Shown in pieces: positions 21,111 to 31,691 of a DNA stretch of 39,061 nt. The notes under the pieces were generated by a model, which saw only the letters and a program-made list of their open reading frames with translations, had not been told where the DNA came from and searched no databases. Location: positions 7,907-46,967 of the forward strand of contig SGPL01000245.1 in assembly GCA_004802705.1 (NCBI GenBank), given 5' to 3'. The stretch is from Bondarzewia mesenterica (Eukaryota; Basidiomycota; Agaricomycetes; Russulales; Bondarzewiaceae). Both the position numbers and the translations under genes were made by a program. Position 1 is the first letter of the stretch. Each line of letters opens with the position of its first letter.

Positions 21111-24100
21111 AGCTCCCATCGCTCGCATTGTCTATTTTCCGCCGCGTCACGACTCAACAAGTAGTGCAGAAATTGCAGGCTGCAAAGTGAAACTTTTTCA
21201 CTTTTGATTGCACGATAGTACGATCAGACGTAACCGTATTCGTCCGAACGGGGCCCCAAGGCTTTGGCATGACTTCGAGCGTCAGTAAACGGTGGACAGG
21301 CTCAGATGGCAAGTTGTAGGCACTAAGGCTCCTTCGACCTTCGTACCTCAGGATATCCATGTCTGATGGGTCATTGCTCCTGAATCGTGTTCTCCAGACT
21401 CTCACTCGACATTATCTTTCGACCCAAATGAAGAACAATGGAGAACTCAATGGCCACGAACTCCGCAACTTGAAACCATTTAGAATGTAACAGTTGTTGA
21501 AACATCCTCGTTGATGCTCGAGGTCGAACAAATCTGTGGCCGGCTTTCGACAGTCTTTAGACTGTTGTGCACTATGTTTGCCTCACTCATCAGGACGGCC
21601 CTCGTCTTGGGCACGAAAGTCCGGCAAGGCAGCCCCGAGCGACCAGAACGACGAAGACAACCCGTACATCGTCGGCATATGGCCATCGAGAATCTCTTTC
21701 AAATTCATCGCACGGTGGCATTTTTTTAGACCTTATTACAAACCACGCAGGCAGGCAGAGACCATCCTTGGCCATTAAAGGCAAGCGAACGGCTAAAACC
21801 CTGGGCCATATTATTTTTCTGTTTTTGCGCTCCTAGGGGCATGGGTCTGGTCCTCCTCGCCCATGAACACTCACCGCCCGCTGGGATCGCCTCTGCCTGA
21901 CTGCGCGGAACACCCGACGACGACTTGCGCCAGCACGGAGCATGCCAGTTTTCCAATATGCTCTCCATGTCGACGGGTCGCCGCCCGGCGTTGTGTACTA
22001 CGAGAGTGAAAGACATAAGGAAATAACACAGAAGAGAGAAGAGACAAGGAGACAGAGCACACAAGCTTCGAAGCTTAGAGCTTAGAGTTTTCTTGATTTT
22101 GACGAGAAGTGCCTTGATGATGTCGGCCAGATAGAGACAGTAACGTTGCCACAGTACCTTCAGTTGGTCCCAGTGTCGAGTGCAATCCCCAAGTTAAATC
22201 CTGTAGACGATCTTGAAAAATGTTGAGGATGCGTCTTGCTGAATGAGTCTTTGATACGACGGGTCTTGAGAAACTCGAGTGCTTGAGTGCTTGAGGATGT
22301 AGAAGGCAATTGAGGCCGAGTGAAGAAGTTGGGGGAGTGGAGGAGAGTGATGAGGAGACTGGACGAGCAGTGAGGGGAGTTTATATACCCAAAGATCCAT
22401 CCCCCGAAACCCTGGCCACACAACCTCGTCCATATGATCAAATGGAAGCAAACAATCAAGAACTCCGAACAAGGCGCGGTGGCTCGATCACAAACTGGAT
22501 CCTGTTTATCCGGCCACTGACTCGTCAAACCGTGAGACACACCACATTCGTTCTTCCCTCCCACTGCCACAAGCTGGCCAGCCGCTTTGACCAAAAGCTG
22601 TACAGTCGGATGGAAAGGCTTTGAATGATGGAATGAAGCCGCTGTTTATCGATGCGTTGTCAGAAGATGTGGTGAAGATAGGAAAACGAGGGTCGATCAT
22701 GCTGTAATGAAATACGGCCAGAATAATACAAGGGTCCACAAGTGGAGCCTTGTCTTCGACTGCGCCCGGGGTCCCTCCTGTCAGATTGATACCGTCTCAC
22801 CATAACGGCAATTGACAAAAAGGCCTGCGCAGTGCGGTGGCTAACTGTATGCGAGCTTGGATATAATGCGATCAGTGGGGATAAAGGTGCAAGTGAAAGA
22901 CAATCACGTGTGGCAACACGCCGATTCCTCCGAGCAGAGTCAGCCTCAATAGTACATGAGCGGCGGTGTACAGCAAGCAGACGAAGGTAAGTACATGGTC
23001 CTGAAGGATTCGGACTAGGAACTCGTGCCAGTGAAAGAAGCGTTCCACGCAGCCAGTACGCAGCCGCTATGCACCGTGAACGTGGCGCGTCGGCTATGCT
23101 GCTTTTAATTACATGATCAGGGACTAGGTCGCCGGATAGCCATTGGCCGCCATTCACCTTTCAAAAAATTTATAATTTATAATCTACTGTATGTTTAAAC
23201 GTTTACGGCCTGAACGGATGGTCCGCCGTCCGCCGGGGGTCTCAATTCGTCGATTTTAAACCGCTTAATTTGACACAGCGGTCTACGGCGGTATCGTGGC
23301 TATGAACAATTCCGTACAATCTTCAAAAGGGTGATATTTGATGTCAGAATCGCAGGAAAGATTACCTATGATGAGAACGAACCCGGACGAATCCGTCTTT
23401 AATTTGTCCTCAGTCGGTTTAGAGCTTGCAATTTGGTAGAAAATATCCCCCAACCCAATTTACGAAGAATTTCGAAGCGATTATTGGCCCAAGTGACATT
23501 CCTTAAGGGTCGCTTTCCGATATCGAGATTTGAAAATTGCATAACAGAGCAAAAAGTGGTTGAGCAGTTACACTTTTATGATTCCGCCTCCATGATGTAA
23601 GAGAATAAAGATCGCTGAGACGGGAAACTTGTATTAACCCAATTCATGATAGGAAAATGCATAAGCACTCACCCTTGGCGCCGGTTGTGGGGGTAGGTAG
23701 GACTGCACACCACAATTTGAATCAGTGACCGCAGACAAATGCTGGGACCCGACGCCAATCTCGAGCCATGCTCGTCAGCCATGTGAAATGTATGGAAGAA
23801 TGCAGTGGAGAAGCGCAGTGTCCTTCAGGATCATGCGAAGAATCAAGGAAAGAGACAACTACCGCAATGGATATGGCAGACATTTCGGTATCGACTCCTG
23901 TGATGAGAACTCGTGTTGATCCAATATAAATTCGGACTTGATCTTTGACTAGGGGATCGTGGAATGACTTCCAAGACAAGCACGTCGCTGATAGCACATC
24001 CAAATCCAAAACTGACCTGATTCGAGCTCAAGAACAAACCACCTTACAACAATTGATCTTAAGAACACCCAAATAGTCCAACAGAAACGACCGACCGCCC

Positions 24101-24120
24101 ATCAATCTGAAAAGAATCCT
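21111..24120. other. Gene-poor region, about 3 kb
   Basis: No conserved gene is recognised here. The longest open frames (22,660-23,157 and 22,160-22,594, both -) have no family features and are probably chance. A minus-strand exon-like stretch starts MSFTLVVHNAGRRPVDMES at 22,015 and ends near a GTGAGT donor at about 21,875. It may be the start of a small unrecognised gene. The part about 23,160-23,680 is AT-rich compared with the surroundings. Short direct repeats occur near 22,067 (AGCTTAGAG) and 22,278 (GTGCTTGA). There is no visible transposase, reverse transcriptase or clear terminal repeat. Confidence 0.4.
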
Positions 24121-25935
24121 TCAGAACAGCCCAACCAGGTCCGCGAATGGATCCTTTCCCTGCGTCTGCGTCACCTGGCCCTGCGCTTGCGCCTGTCCGC
24201 CCAGCATTTGCTGAGGCTGAGGCTGCTGCGCGCCAGAAATATGCGCCGCCTGACTGGATGACTGAGGCATCATCACGCCCATGCCGCCGAGACCTGTATT
24301 CATGTAACTCGGGGAGCCCACCCCGCCCATCCCTATTCCCGTTCCAATTCCCTGATGCTGAGCCGGCGGCGTAGGCGTGCCCGGCAACATGATCTGGCCC
24401 GATGGAGCCGAACCCGGGCGACTAGTCGAGTTCGAGAATTGCGGCGATATAGGCGCCATAGTGGCGTGCGGCGGTGAGAAATAGGAAGGATTAGGCTTGT
24501 TGAATCCTGCGAGTATTGAGCTGAAGTCCGGTTTGTTTGGCGGCTGAGCTGGTGTGGGTGCGGATGCTTGTGTACTGGTCGAGGGTCCGAACAAGTTGGC
24601 CAAGTCGTCCGCCACCGTCCCTGGAGCCCCGGTCTGACTTTTTGATGCTATTCCCGAAGGACGCGAGTCGTCGAAGTCGATAAGCGACAGGTCATTTCTG
24701 CCGGGCCCGAGCTCTGAAGGAATGGGATTTGAAGCAGTGACGTAGTCGCCCTTCTTGTAAGCCTCGTATCGCTCAAGGACAGTATTGATCTGGTCATTTA
24801 TTTGGAGGTACGTATCTAAACAGCAAAGTGATTGTGAGTTGCCAGAGATGACATCAATAATATGCGCTGAGATGAAGACGAGTACGACCAACCAAGGGAT
24901 TGTGGATCATCAGACTCAGCGTCGGATATCCACTTCTGTATCTTTGGCCGTGAGGTGACCAATATCGAGGCGACTTGCTGTAAAATCAAATGAGAGAGGG
25001 TTCTCGAATAGAATCACACCGACTCACATCGTAGACATCCCCCTTCACGAATTGTTCGCCTTTCGCCATATCTACATTGTCGAGTATCTCATTCAGGAGG
25101 ATGACCTTCTGCTCCAGCTTATTTAGCTCGTTCAAGGCCTGCGTGCGGTAGTCTGGTTTTGCGTCTGGATTGGCACCGGCGAGAGACTTCATGAGGTCTT
25201 GCGCGGCCGCAAGATCCCGTGGCGTCCCTCTTCGGATTAATTCTTGAAGCTTCGCAGATTGCGCGTCTCTGTCCTCTGATTCGAGCTCTTCGGCTGACTT
25301 CAAATTCTGCGCGAGCACTAAATCAGGCTATAAAAGAGATCGTTGCGGTGACACTCACCGAAGTCGCAGCGGCAGATGGTGCAGCGCGTGGTAGCTCTCT
25401 AAAGCGATAACCTTTGAATGTCAGCAATCGATGCATGTCTCTGATGTTCCCAAGATCCTCCTTCCACCTCGACTCCGCGCAGATCCCTTCCTTCCACGTA
25501 TTGATCAATTCAAGGATGCGCGACATGACAGGGCCCGGAAACGGAGGCGGTCGCTCGGGAAAGCGTCGGACGAGCTCATTGAGGAATTCTTTGGTAGAAA
25601 TCTGCAGGTGGAATGGGTATCCACAGTTCTGCGCTAGGGTATCGAGAAGGGCGAGAGAAAGAATGGCGATGTGGGGATTTCGATGATTGACGAGGCGCGC
25701 GAGGAGCATAGCCGCTTCCCGAGGTCTGCAATCTGGTTGAGCAACCCAAATGTCCACGACATACGGACTACACGCACGTATTAGCCTTCTTTTGATTGAT
25801 ATACTCGGCGACTTCGAGATGTAGGGCATAATTCGGCTCTGGGAGAGATGCAGCGGTAGCTCGGGTGATGAGCATCTCGAGAGGACTGGCATTCATCCAA
25901 TTTCCGGGGGTGCTCGTGCTCCACATGGCAGACAT
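24121..25935 (-). CDS. VHS-GAT domain trafficking adaptor
   Basis: The protein has an N-terminal VHS domain and a GAT domain, as in GGA, Tom1 and Lsb5 adaptors that sort ubiquitinated cargo at the Golgi and endosomes. Five exons are in phase: 25935-25778, 25725-25359, 25306-25028, 24977-24893 and 24815-24121, giving 527 residues. VHS reads MLITRATAASLPEPNYALHL, PREAAMLLARLVNHRNPHIA, LALLDTLAQNCGYPFHLQI and FLNELVRRFPERPP. The GAT helices are NLKSAEELESED, LNKLEQKVILLNEILDN and TYLQINDQINTVLERYEAYKK. A clathrin-box-like LIDFDD follows. The C-terminal 170 residues are Pro/Gly/Gln-rich and low complexity, ending KDPFADLVGLF. No GAE ear domain follows, so it is not a classical GGA. The ATG at 25,935 is preceded by a pyrimidine-rich leader. 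Confidence 0.9.
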
Positions 25936-26811
25936 AAGATAGAAAATATAAGGTCAGACAAGTAAGGAACAAATGAGTGGTGGACGATGGCGAGGGAGAC
26001 TACAGGATGATTCGGCTTCGGGGTCAAGCTCAGGGCTCGGAAACTGCCACATAAGCATGTGTACACGTCCATTTATGAGTAAGTAACGCCTTGTTTTTTA
26101 CACTTGTTCAAAGTCAGCTACTTACTTTAGTCAAGTGCTACTACAATGGCCTGCTACCTTCCACGTCACAATCTCGGACTCAGGTGCTGGACCACTGCTG
26201 GTTGCGTTTGCAAAATTGAAATGCCTTGTTGATCTCCTTGGTCGAACATCATGCTGAGCTGGCTGCAAACAGGCAATCTGATTCCGCCAACGTTGTACCA
26301 GGTTGTACCACACTCAACATTCCATTTCGAATGCTTCGAGTTGTATATGCACCCCGACGATGGCGAGCCTGGGCGCGCCATCCCTGCACTCTTCGTCCGG
26401 TGGCACCGCGGTGACCGCGCGGGCAGCGCTTATGTAGTAAAAAATTCTCCAGTAGGGCCAGCCTTTAACATATCAGACGGCATCTCCAAATCCTTTGATC
26501 CTTTGCCCAAAATGAGGTGCACCCCTTCGTGAGCTGGATATCTGAGCATGTAATCGTATTTGCTCTCATTGTCCTGGCAGTCAGGGAGACCTAGGATCAT
26601 CGACCAGGTCCCACAAGGTGCTGCATGAAGCTGACCGTAACTTACTTGGGTAGCATGAGTCCTTGTTTTGTTCGTGCTCTAGGAACGATGCTGACATGAT
26701 GCTTTTGTTTTCTTCTCCGCGCAAGGCTCCAAGCATCGGATGGCAAAAGCCACTGACTTATAAACTTTCATCTGCTATCTCCAGCTAACAACCGTCTCCC
26801 ACTAGGAAGAA
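25936..26811. other. Divergent intergenic region with an unassigned open frame
   Basis: This 876-bp space separates the VHS-GAT gene and the zinc-finger gene, which face apart. A plus-strand open frame of 93 codons (26,251-26,532) contains LYMHPDDGEPGRAIPALFVRW and VVKNSPVGPAFNISDG. It reads somewhat like protein but has no recognised family and no clear start or splice partners. The sequence nearest 26,812 (CT-rich with CTAACAACCG) could be a leader intron. Confidence 0.35.
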
Positions 26812-27805
26812 ATGTCTCATCCTGTTAAGCAACGGGAGGTCCGTATCTTTCTGAAATTTATCACCTTCTCACCCTCGCATAGATTAACCTGAACGTAGGG
26901 GTACTTGCCGAAGTTTCCATGTGAAGTATGTGGAGCGATGACCACCAAAGCCAGCATGTATCGCCATAAGCAATTGCACAAACCGGACGCACAGTAAGTC
27001 GTGTCTACAATTTAACTCTATTATCGATCTCACCGCCCACCTGATTTACTGCAGTATGTTCTCTTGCACTTACCCAGGTTGCAACTTCAGAACTCTTCAG
27101 AATTCCAATCTGGCTCAACACATTCGTGGACAGTGCGTCGGATTCTCCAAGCTGAAATTTTGCAAGAGCTGACCTGTATTCTATAGTACACGTGAGAAGT
27201 ATTCTTGCCCGGCTCCTGGCTGCAATTATAGTGCAGTCCATCTATCGACTGTCTGTCATCACAAGCGGAAATTCCATCCTGACATGCAACTGCGATCACG
27301 AGCGAGCAATGCCGTTCTACCAGCGTTATCAGATCCCCGGATGGCTACATCTTCTCCAGAGCCCGTCGAGACCGGTGTGGCTACTCGAGCCATCGACGAT
27401 CGCGCCATGTGGAGAGAACAAACGGCGGCCAGCTTTTGCTCGTCCGAAGCCAGCGGCGCTCAATCGCCGGTGGATAATAGTACCGAAACTGTGCTGTCAT
27501 CAAGGAAACCGTCGCCTGAGCTAAGTGAATTTGACAACGACGACCTCGACGGCGCCTACGATGGTGACCTCGATGACGTCTACGATGGCGATCTCAATGG
27601 CATCGACGACGACAATCTCAACAGCGTCCATGATGACGATCTCGACGATGCCCTGACCGTCGATCGTGTTGTAAGGACACCGACACCCAAGCCTCGCGAA
27701 CCGGAAGATACGACACAGATTATCGATACTTCTCCCGAGGGGCCTATCAGACTCGGTGTGATTGTCTATCCACCGTATACCGGTGGACGAGCACCAGCTC
27801 TGTAG
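26812..27805 (+). CDS. C2H2 zinc-finger protein with acidic octapeptide repeats
   Basis: This is a likely DNA-binding regulator. Exons 26812-26838, 26899-26993, 27055-27132 and 27187-27805 are in phase and give 272 residues. Three tandem fingers are visible. Finger 1 is CEVC..HKQLH (residues 17-36, C-x2-C-x11-H-x3-H). Finger 2 is CTYPGC..H-x4-H (45-68) and finger 3 is CPAPGC..H-x4-H (75-98). A TREKY linker joins fingers 2 and 3. Introns cut finger 2 and 3 borders cleanly. Residues of about 217-256 form five acidic octads. After the stop at 27,805, another frame continues with protein-like sequence (MEENPELYEKAIARLIGYVP; later SPTIKYFYATSILSQH to a stop at 28,221). The real protein may therefore be longer, with one or two frame breaks. 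Confidence 0.75.
27542..27661 (+). repeat. Five 24-bp tandem units coding acidic octapeptides
   Basis: Five in-frame 24-nt units (27542-27565, 27566-27589, 27590-27613, 27614-27637 and 27638-27661) encode DLDGAYDG, DLDDVYDG, DLNGIDDD, NLNSVHDD and DLDDALTV. Nearly all begin GA(C/T)CTC. The units have diverged, so this is an older expansion. The repeat sits within the last exon of the zinc-finger gene. Confidence 0.9.
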
Positions 27806-28221
27806 AGGAGCCACCTGGACGAATGCTTGCTAGCCGTAGAGGAAAGACTTTGCCCAAGCTCCCGACTATGGAGGAGAATCCGGAGTTATACGAGAAGGCG
27901 ATCGCTCGATTGATCGGTTACGTTCCGGCTGCTCGTGAGTGGCCCCGTACCAATCGCACACGCCCATCGTCGCCGCCGACGCCACCTTAAAGTCCTCGAT
28001 CTGAGAGGTCGCACTCGGTCTCCTCCCTCACTACGCCTCTTCGCACATTGCTCGATGAGCCAGCGCCCCATCCGTCTCCGACTATCAAGTATTTCTATGC
28101 CACTTCCATTCTGTCCCAGCATGCTTCACCACTATTCTCCTACAGCTCGTCGTCGACTGATCGGACTCTAGTCAGAACCTCGAAGCGTCCTAGTCAAGCC
28201 TTCATTGAGGTGCTTCATTGA

Positions 28222-28770
28222 CGACCTACGCTTTATGCCTTACCATCTATCTTGATGCCATATGCTATGCTTGCTTTCTTTAAACCGATGACGATCCGCT
28301 ATGCATTTTTATTTGCCCGGAAAACTTTGATCAAAATGATGGCTTGATGGCCAGGGTTATAATCTGGATCCTACACTTACTTATATATCAGCTGTCGTAC
28401 TTGATTACTTTTATAATAAGCTCTTCGCCGCTGCAGTGGCCTTGGGGCTCCCGCTATTTGGATAAGTAATATAGACCGAGAACGTACATGCAGGCGGCGT
28501 CGCTTGAATGCATGCGTATACGTAGGCGCATCGCAGTCAGGAAAGTCCGTGTCCCAATATTGATAGGCATAAAACTTCTGGTCTCACTCACAGCACAGGA
28601 TGTATATGTGTCTCAGCATAGTCACTACTTCATGTTGAACTACACGTAGAGTACATACATGATCAAACTGCATACAATCTTACTTATCGAACTACAGACA
28701 TGATGCAAGGATACATATTCAGATTGGACAGCCCTGTACACCAATGAGTAGTTGCAGGGCGCTGACAGAC
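28222..28770. other. Convergent intergenic region
   Basis: This 549-bp stretch lies between the zinc-finger gene and the oxygenase stop. It is moderately AT-rich, with no open frame of note and no structured element seen. It should carry both 3' ends. Confidence 0.5.
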
Positions 28771-31020
28771 TCAATAATTGGACTCCAAACGCTTCATGAT
28801 ATACTCCATAGCCTGTGATGTGGTCACGTCAGTAAGCGATAATGCCAAACCATGAAAGATGCCCGTTTTCCGGCCAACAACCGTAGCCTTAAGAAGGCTG
28901 TAGCGACAAAATGACGGATGACTGACCGAGATAGGTTCGTAACGCTGGGGCCGGTGCTCGTCATACGTCCCTGGGAGGCATTCCACAACTTTATCGAAAT
29001 CCTGGAATGACAAGAGGATAGTGCCATGCGATGGATGTGAATTGAAAGAGTGAGTATGAGTAGAAAAATCGAGTATCAAGTCAGGGAAACATCGGGTTTG
29101 ATCTTACCGTGCAACAGAACTACATGTCGTGAAGACGAGTTGTTTGTAGTTGGGGGGGGGGGGGATTTCGAGAGGGAAGAAGCACGTAAAGCAACCAAGA
29201 GGTGTGGCGAAGAGCATCGAAGTAAGAGGAACATGATTAGGGGAAAGGGATGAATATAGAATTCAAGGCGAAAATTTGACGTTCAAAGTAGATGAAATTC
29301 AGGTGAGCCCAACTCGCATGTGCAGAGATGTACGAAACAAATGCGACTCACATACGGGATTGAATATCTCTCTGGAGTCATTCCGTTCGGTGCAACCAAG
29401 CCTGGCGGCGCGCGCACGCGGTGCACCGTGCTTCGAATGATATCGTTCGACCCTGTATCAAAACGGTTCAGATACAGCCGGTTGTGATTGCAGCCATGAA
29501 GGCATGTAAATGGCAATAAGAGAGAAGGCAGCAATTATTCAAAACTGATTGCTTGAAAAAAGACCAAATAATGAAGACATGACAGCATTTTAGCTCACAT
29601 CGCATCAGTAAATCACCCGCATTTACGATAAGAGCATCCTTAACTGGCGGCGCTGCCTGTGCAGCGAAAGTGAGAATAGGTGACCGAAGACAATAGAATC
29701 AGTGCGTGCATAATCGCATCTTGGAGACGTGGTCAATCCTTACCTGGAATTGACCAGGGTCGTTTGGGTCCTCGACCTCAAGCCCGCCGATGTTGTCCTG
29801 GAACAGGAGGGTGATCGAGCCAAAATCGGAGTGGGCACCGATGCGAGTGACTGTGTCTGTGGCAAGGGATGAGGCCGAGACACTGTGAAAGAAATGATTA
29901 GGTGCAGGTGTGTGGAATAATATGGAGCTATGTCGTGCGTAGAATATAGACCGAGCATGAGAGGATGGGAAGAATGACGAAACCCGAGCTCTGAAATTAC
30001 GACTGATCGCTGAGCATAAAAGGGAGGGCTTACCTGGGATAATGCAGCAGCCTGAGCTGATTATCCGGCGCCTGATGGAACTGGTTGAAGAAGTCCTCCG
30101 GGAGTTGAAGACCCAACGCAAGAGCGGAAAGGATCTTGAATTTGATTTCATCGCATATCTGCGACAGAGGAACGAGGCGAGGAAGAGTCAGCCTTAGGTC
30201 ATGACGTTTGAATTTGAGATGGTTGAGAATACTGACCCAGAAGAAATCTAAACAAGCCTGTTTAAAACCGGGAAGGACGTCGTCAGGAAGCCATATATTG
30301 GGCTGAATAGGGTCTCCTTCGCGGCCGACCTACTCGGTCGCCGACCATCAGTAGTCGGCATATCGATGTTCAGTCTGTCGCAGTCCATTGACCAACTGGG
30401 TACACACCTCGAAACTCTCTTTGACATCAGGCGCTTTGGCGCGATGGGCAGCAATCTCATCTTTATCGTAAAGATGCTGAGCGACCTTTTCAATGCCTGG
30501 GGCAGAGTATCCTGAGGAAAAAGAATAGAGTAACATTGGGAGCGGAGGGTGGGTGAGTTCAGTTTGGTTACTACAGCAGCTAGGACTGGATTCCGAGCAT
30601 ACTCTGCATGCCTCACTTACCACGGTGATGACTTCCGGATGGAGGGTGAGGGGCGAGATTTTTCGTCTCCATTGGCAGGTCGAAAAATTGTTTGGACTAG
30701 AGCATGTCAGGATGTTAGATTTTACACCTTTGTATTGAAGGTGATAGATGATTTGCGTACCAAGTCAAACATGGCTGAACATCAGGACGTTAGAGGTTGA
30801 GAAGCTTAAGAAAGCGTGTAGCTTCCTCAATGAAACTGACAGTACCTTGGACCTTGTACTTCGGCAGGCCGTGATTGACGAGATAGACGAAGCCGACGTC
30901 CTTGAAGGAGGACAGCATAATGTCCGCGACAGATTGCTTCATGGTGCCATCAAGGAAGGGAGCAAAGTCGATGATAGCAATGCGCGAATGCGAACCGCGC
31001 TTGATAGGTGGGTGTGCCAT
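28771..31020 (-). CDS. 2-oxoglutarate/Fe(II)-dependent oxygenase (isopenicillin N synthase-like)
   Basis: This is a non-heme iron oxygenase with a DIOX_N domain and the 2OG-Fe(II) core; its substrate is unknown. Twelve exons are in phase, totalling 1,014 nt (337 residues): 31020-30846, 30774-30761, 30696-30621, 30511-30408, 30329-30237, 30158-30034, 29882-29744, 29656-29599, 29452-29352, 29119-29108, 29001-28927 and 28812-28771. The N-terminal part reads IIDFAPFLDGT and VGFVYLVNHGLP. The iron ligands are HSD in RIGAHSDFGSITLL and the His in IIRSTVHRV. The 2OG-binding Arg is in ERYSIPYF. Exons of 14 and 12 nt are needed; the latter codes FCCT. A run of 13 G lies in the intron beside it. It is divergent from UBA2. 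Relatives act on diverse small molecules, and no biosynthetic neighbours are present. Confidence 0.92.
29152..29164 (+). repeat. Homopolymer run of 13 G
   Basis: An uninterrupted run of 13 G on the + strand (13 C in the transcript) lies in the intron between oxygenase exons 29452-29352 and 29119-29108. Such a run is prone to length error and may form G-rich structure. Confidence 0.9.
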
Positions 31021-31691
31021 GTCGAAGCAATGAAACCTCGTTATTCAAGAGATCGATGATCTGATCAAAACAATATCTGCTCCCATAAATCTAAGTATAG
31101 GCCAACCCCTTCAAGAGAATGGCTGCGTTGATTGGTGGATACCTCCGGTACGGAGCCAATACCAATTCATGAAGTGTACGTCTCCCAGTGAGACTTGACC
31201 AGGCTTCAGTTCAATTGAGATGAACATTACCTTTTGGCTAACCGGCGACGGGCTACGACGTGACGAGTTGATCGGTCTTCAAGCTTCAGACACGTGTATG
31301 GCAAGAAAATGTACGTACGCACTGGCTTAGTCTGAGTACACAGAAGCCTCAGTGTATGCTCTACAGTACTGTTCAAGGTTCATAACTTGCTACTTACAAG
31401 ATGGGGAATGAACTGATCACTGGCGTCGCTCGTACTGTTCAGTTGCTCAGTGAAAGGCTTTGAACGGTCTGAAGGCCTACCGGCGTGACTTAGCACTGCA
31501 GTGGGAATACGTGACATGCATCGTGACTCTGATATTATTTTGTGACATGCGCGTCTAGGTTCGCTAAGCCGCCATTTTGTCGCGCACTGTTTCAACCATC
31601 TTCGGCTACCGTCTCTCCTTCACTTGTTTTGTGTCCTCATTAGCACCCGAACCGCAGTGGCAGAGATTTCCGACCCATCGAACCTCGCAAC
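31021..31691. promoter_or_regulatory. Divergent promoter region, 2OG oxygenase / UBA2
   Basis: This 671-bp space lies between two start codons that face apart, so it must contain both promoters. Only short open frames without motifs are present. No factor site was identified with confidence. Confidence 0.45.

Noticed and set aside
22660..23157. 165-codon minus-strand open frame
   Set aside because: Its composition is irregular, it has no family motif and no plausible promoter or splice partners. It is probably chance in a gene-poor region.
27521..27814. 97-codon minus-strand frame opposite the acidic repeat
   Set aside because: It is the antisense reading of the GAC/GAT repeat, which yields an apparent Val/Ile-rich repeat without independent support.
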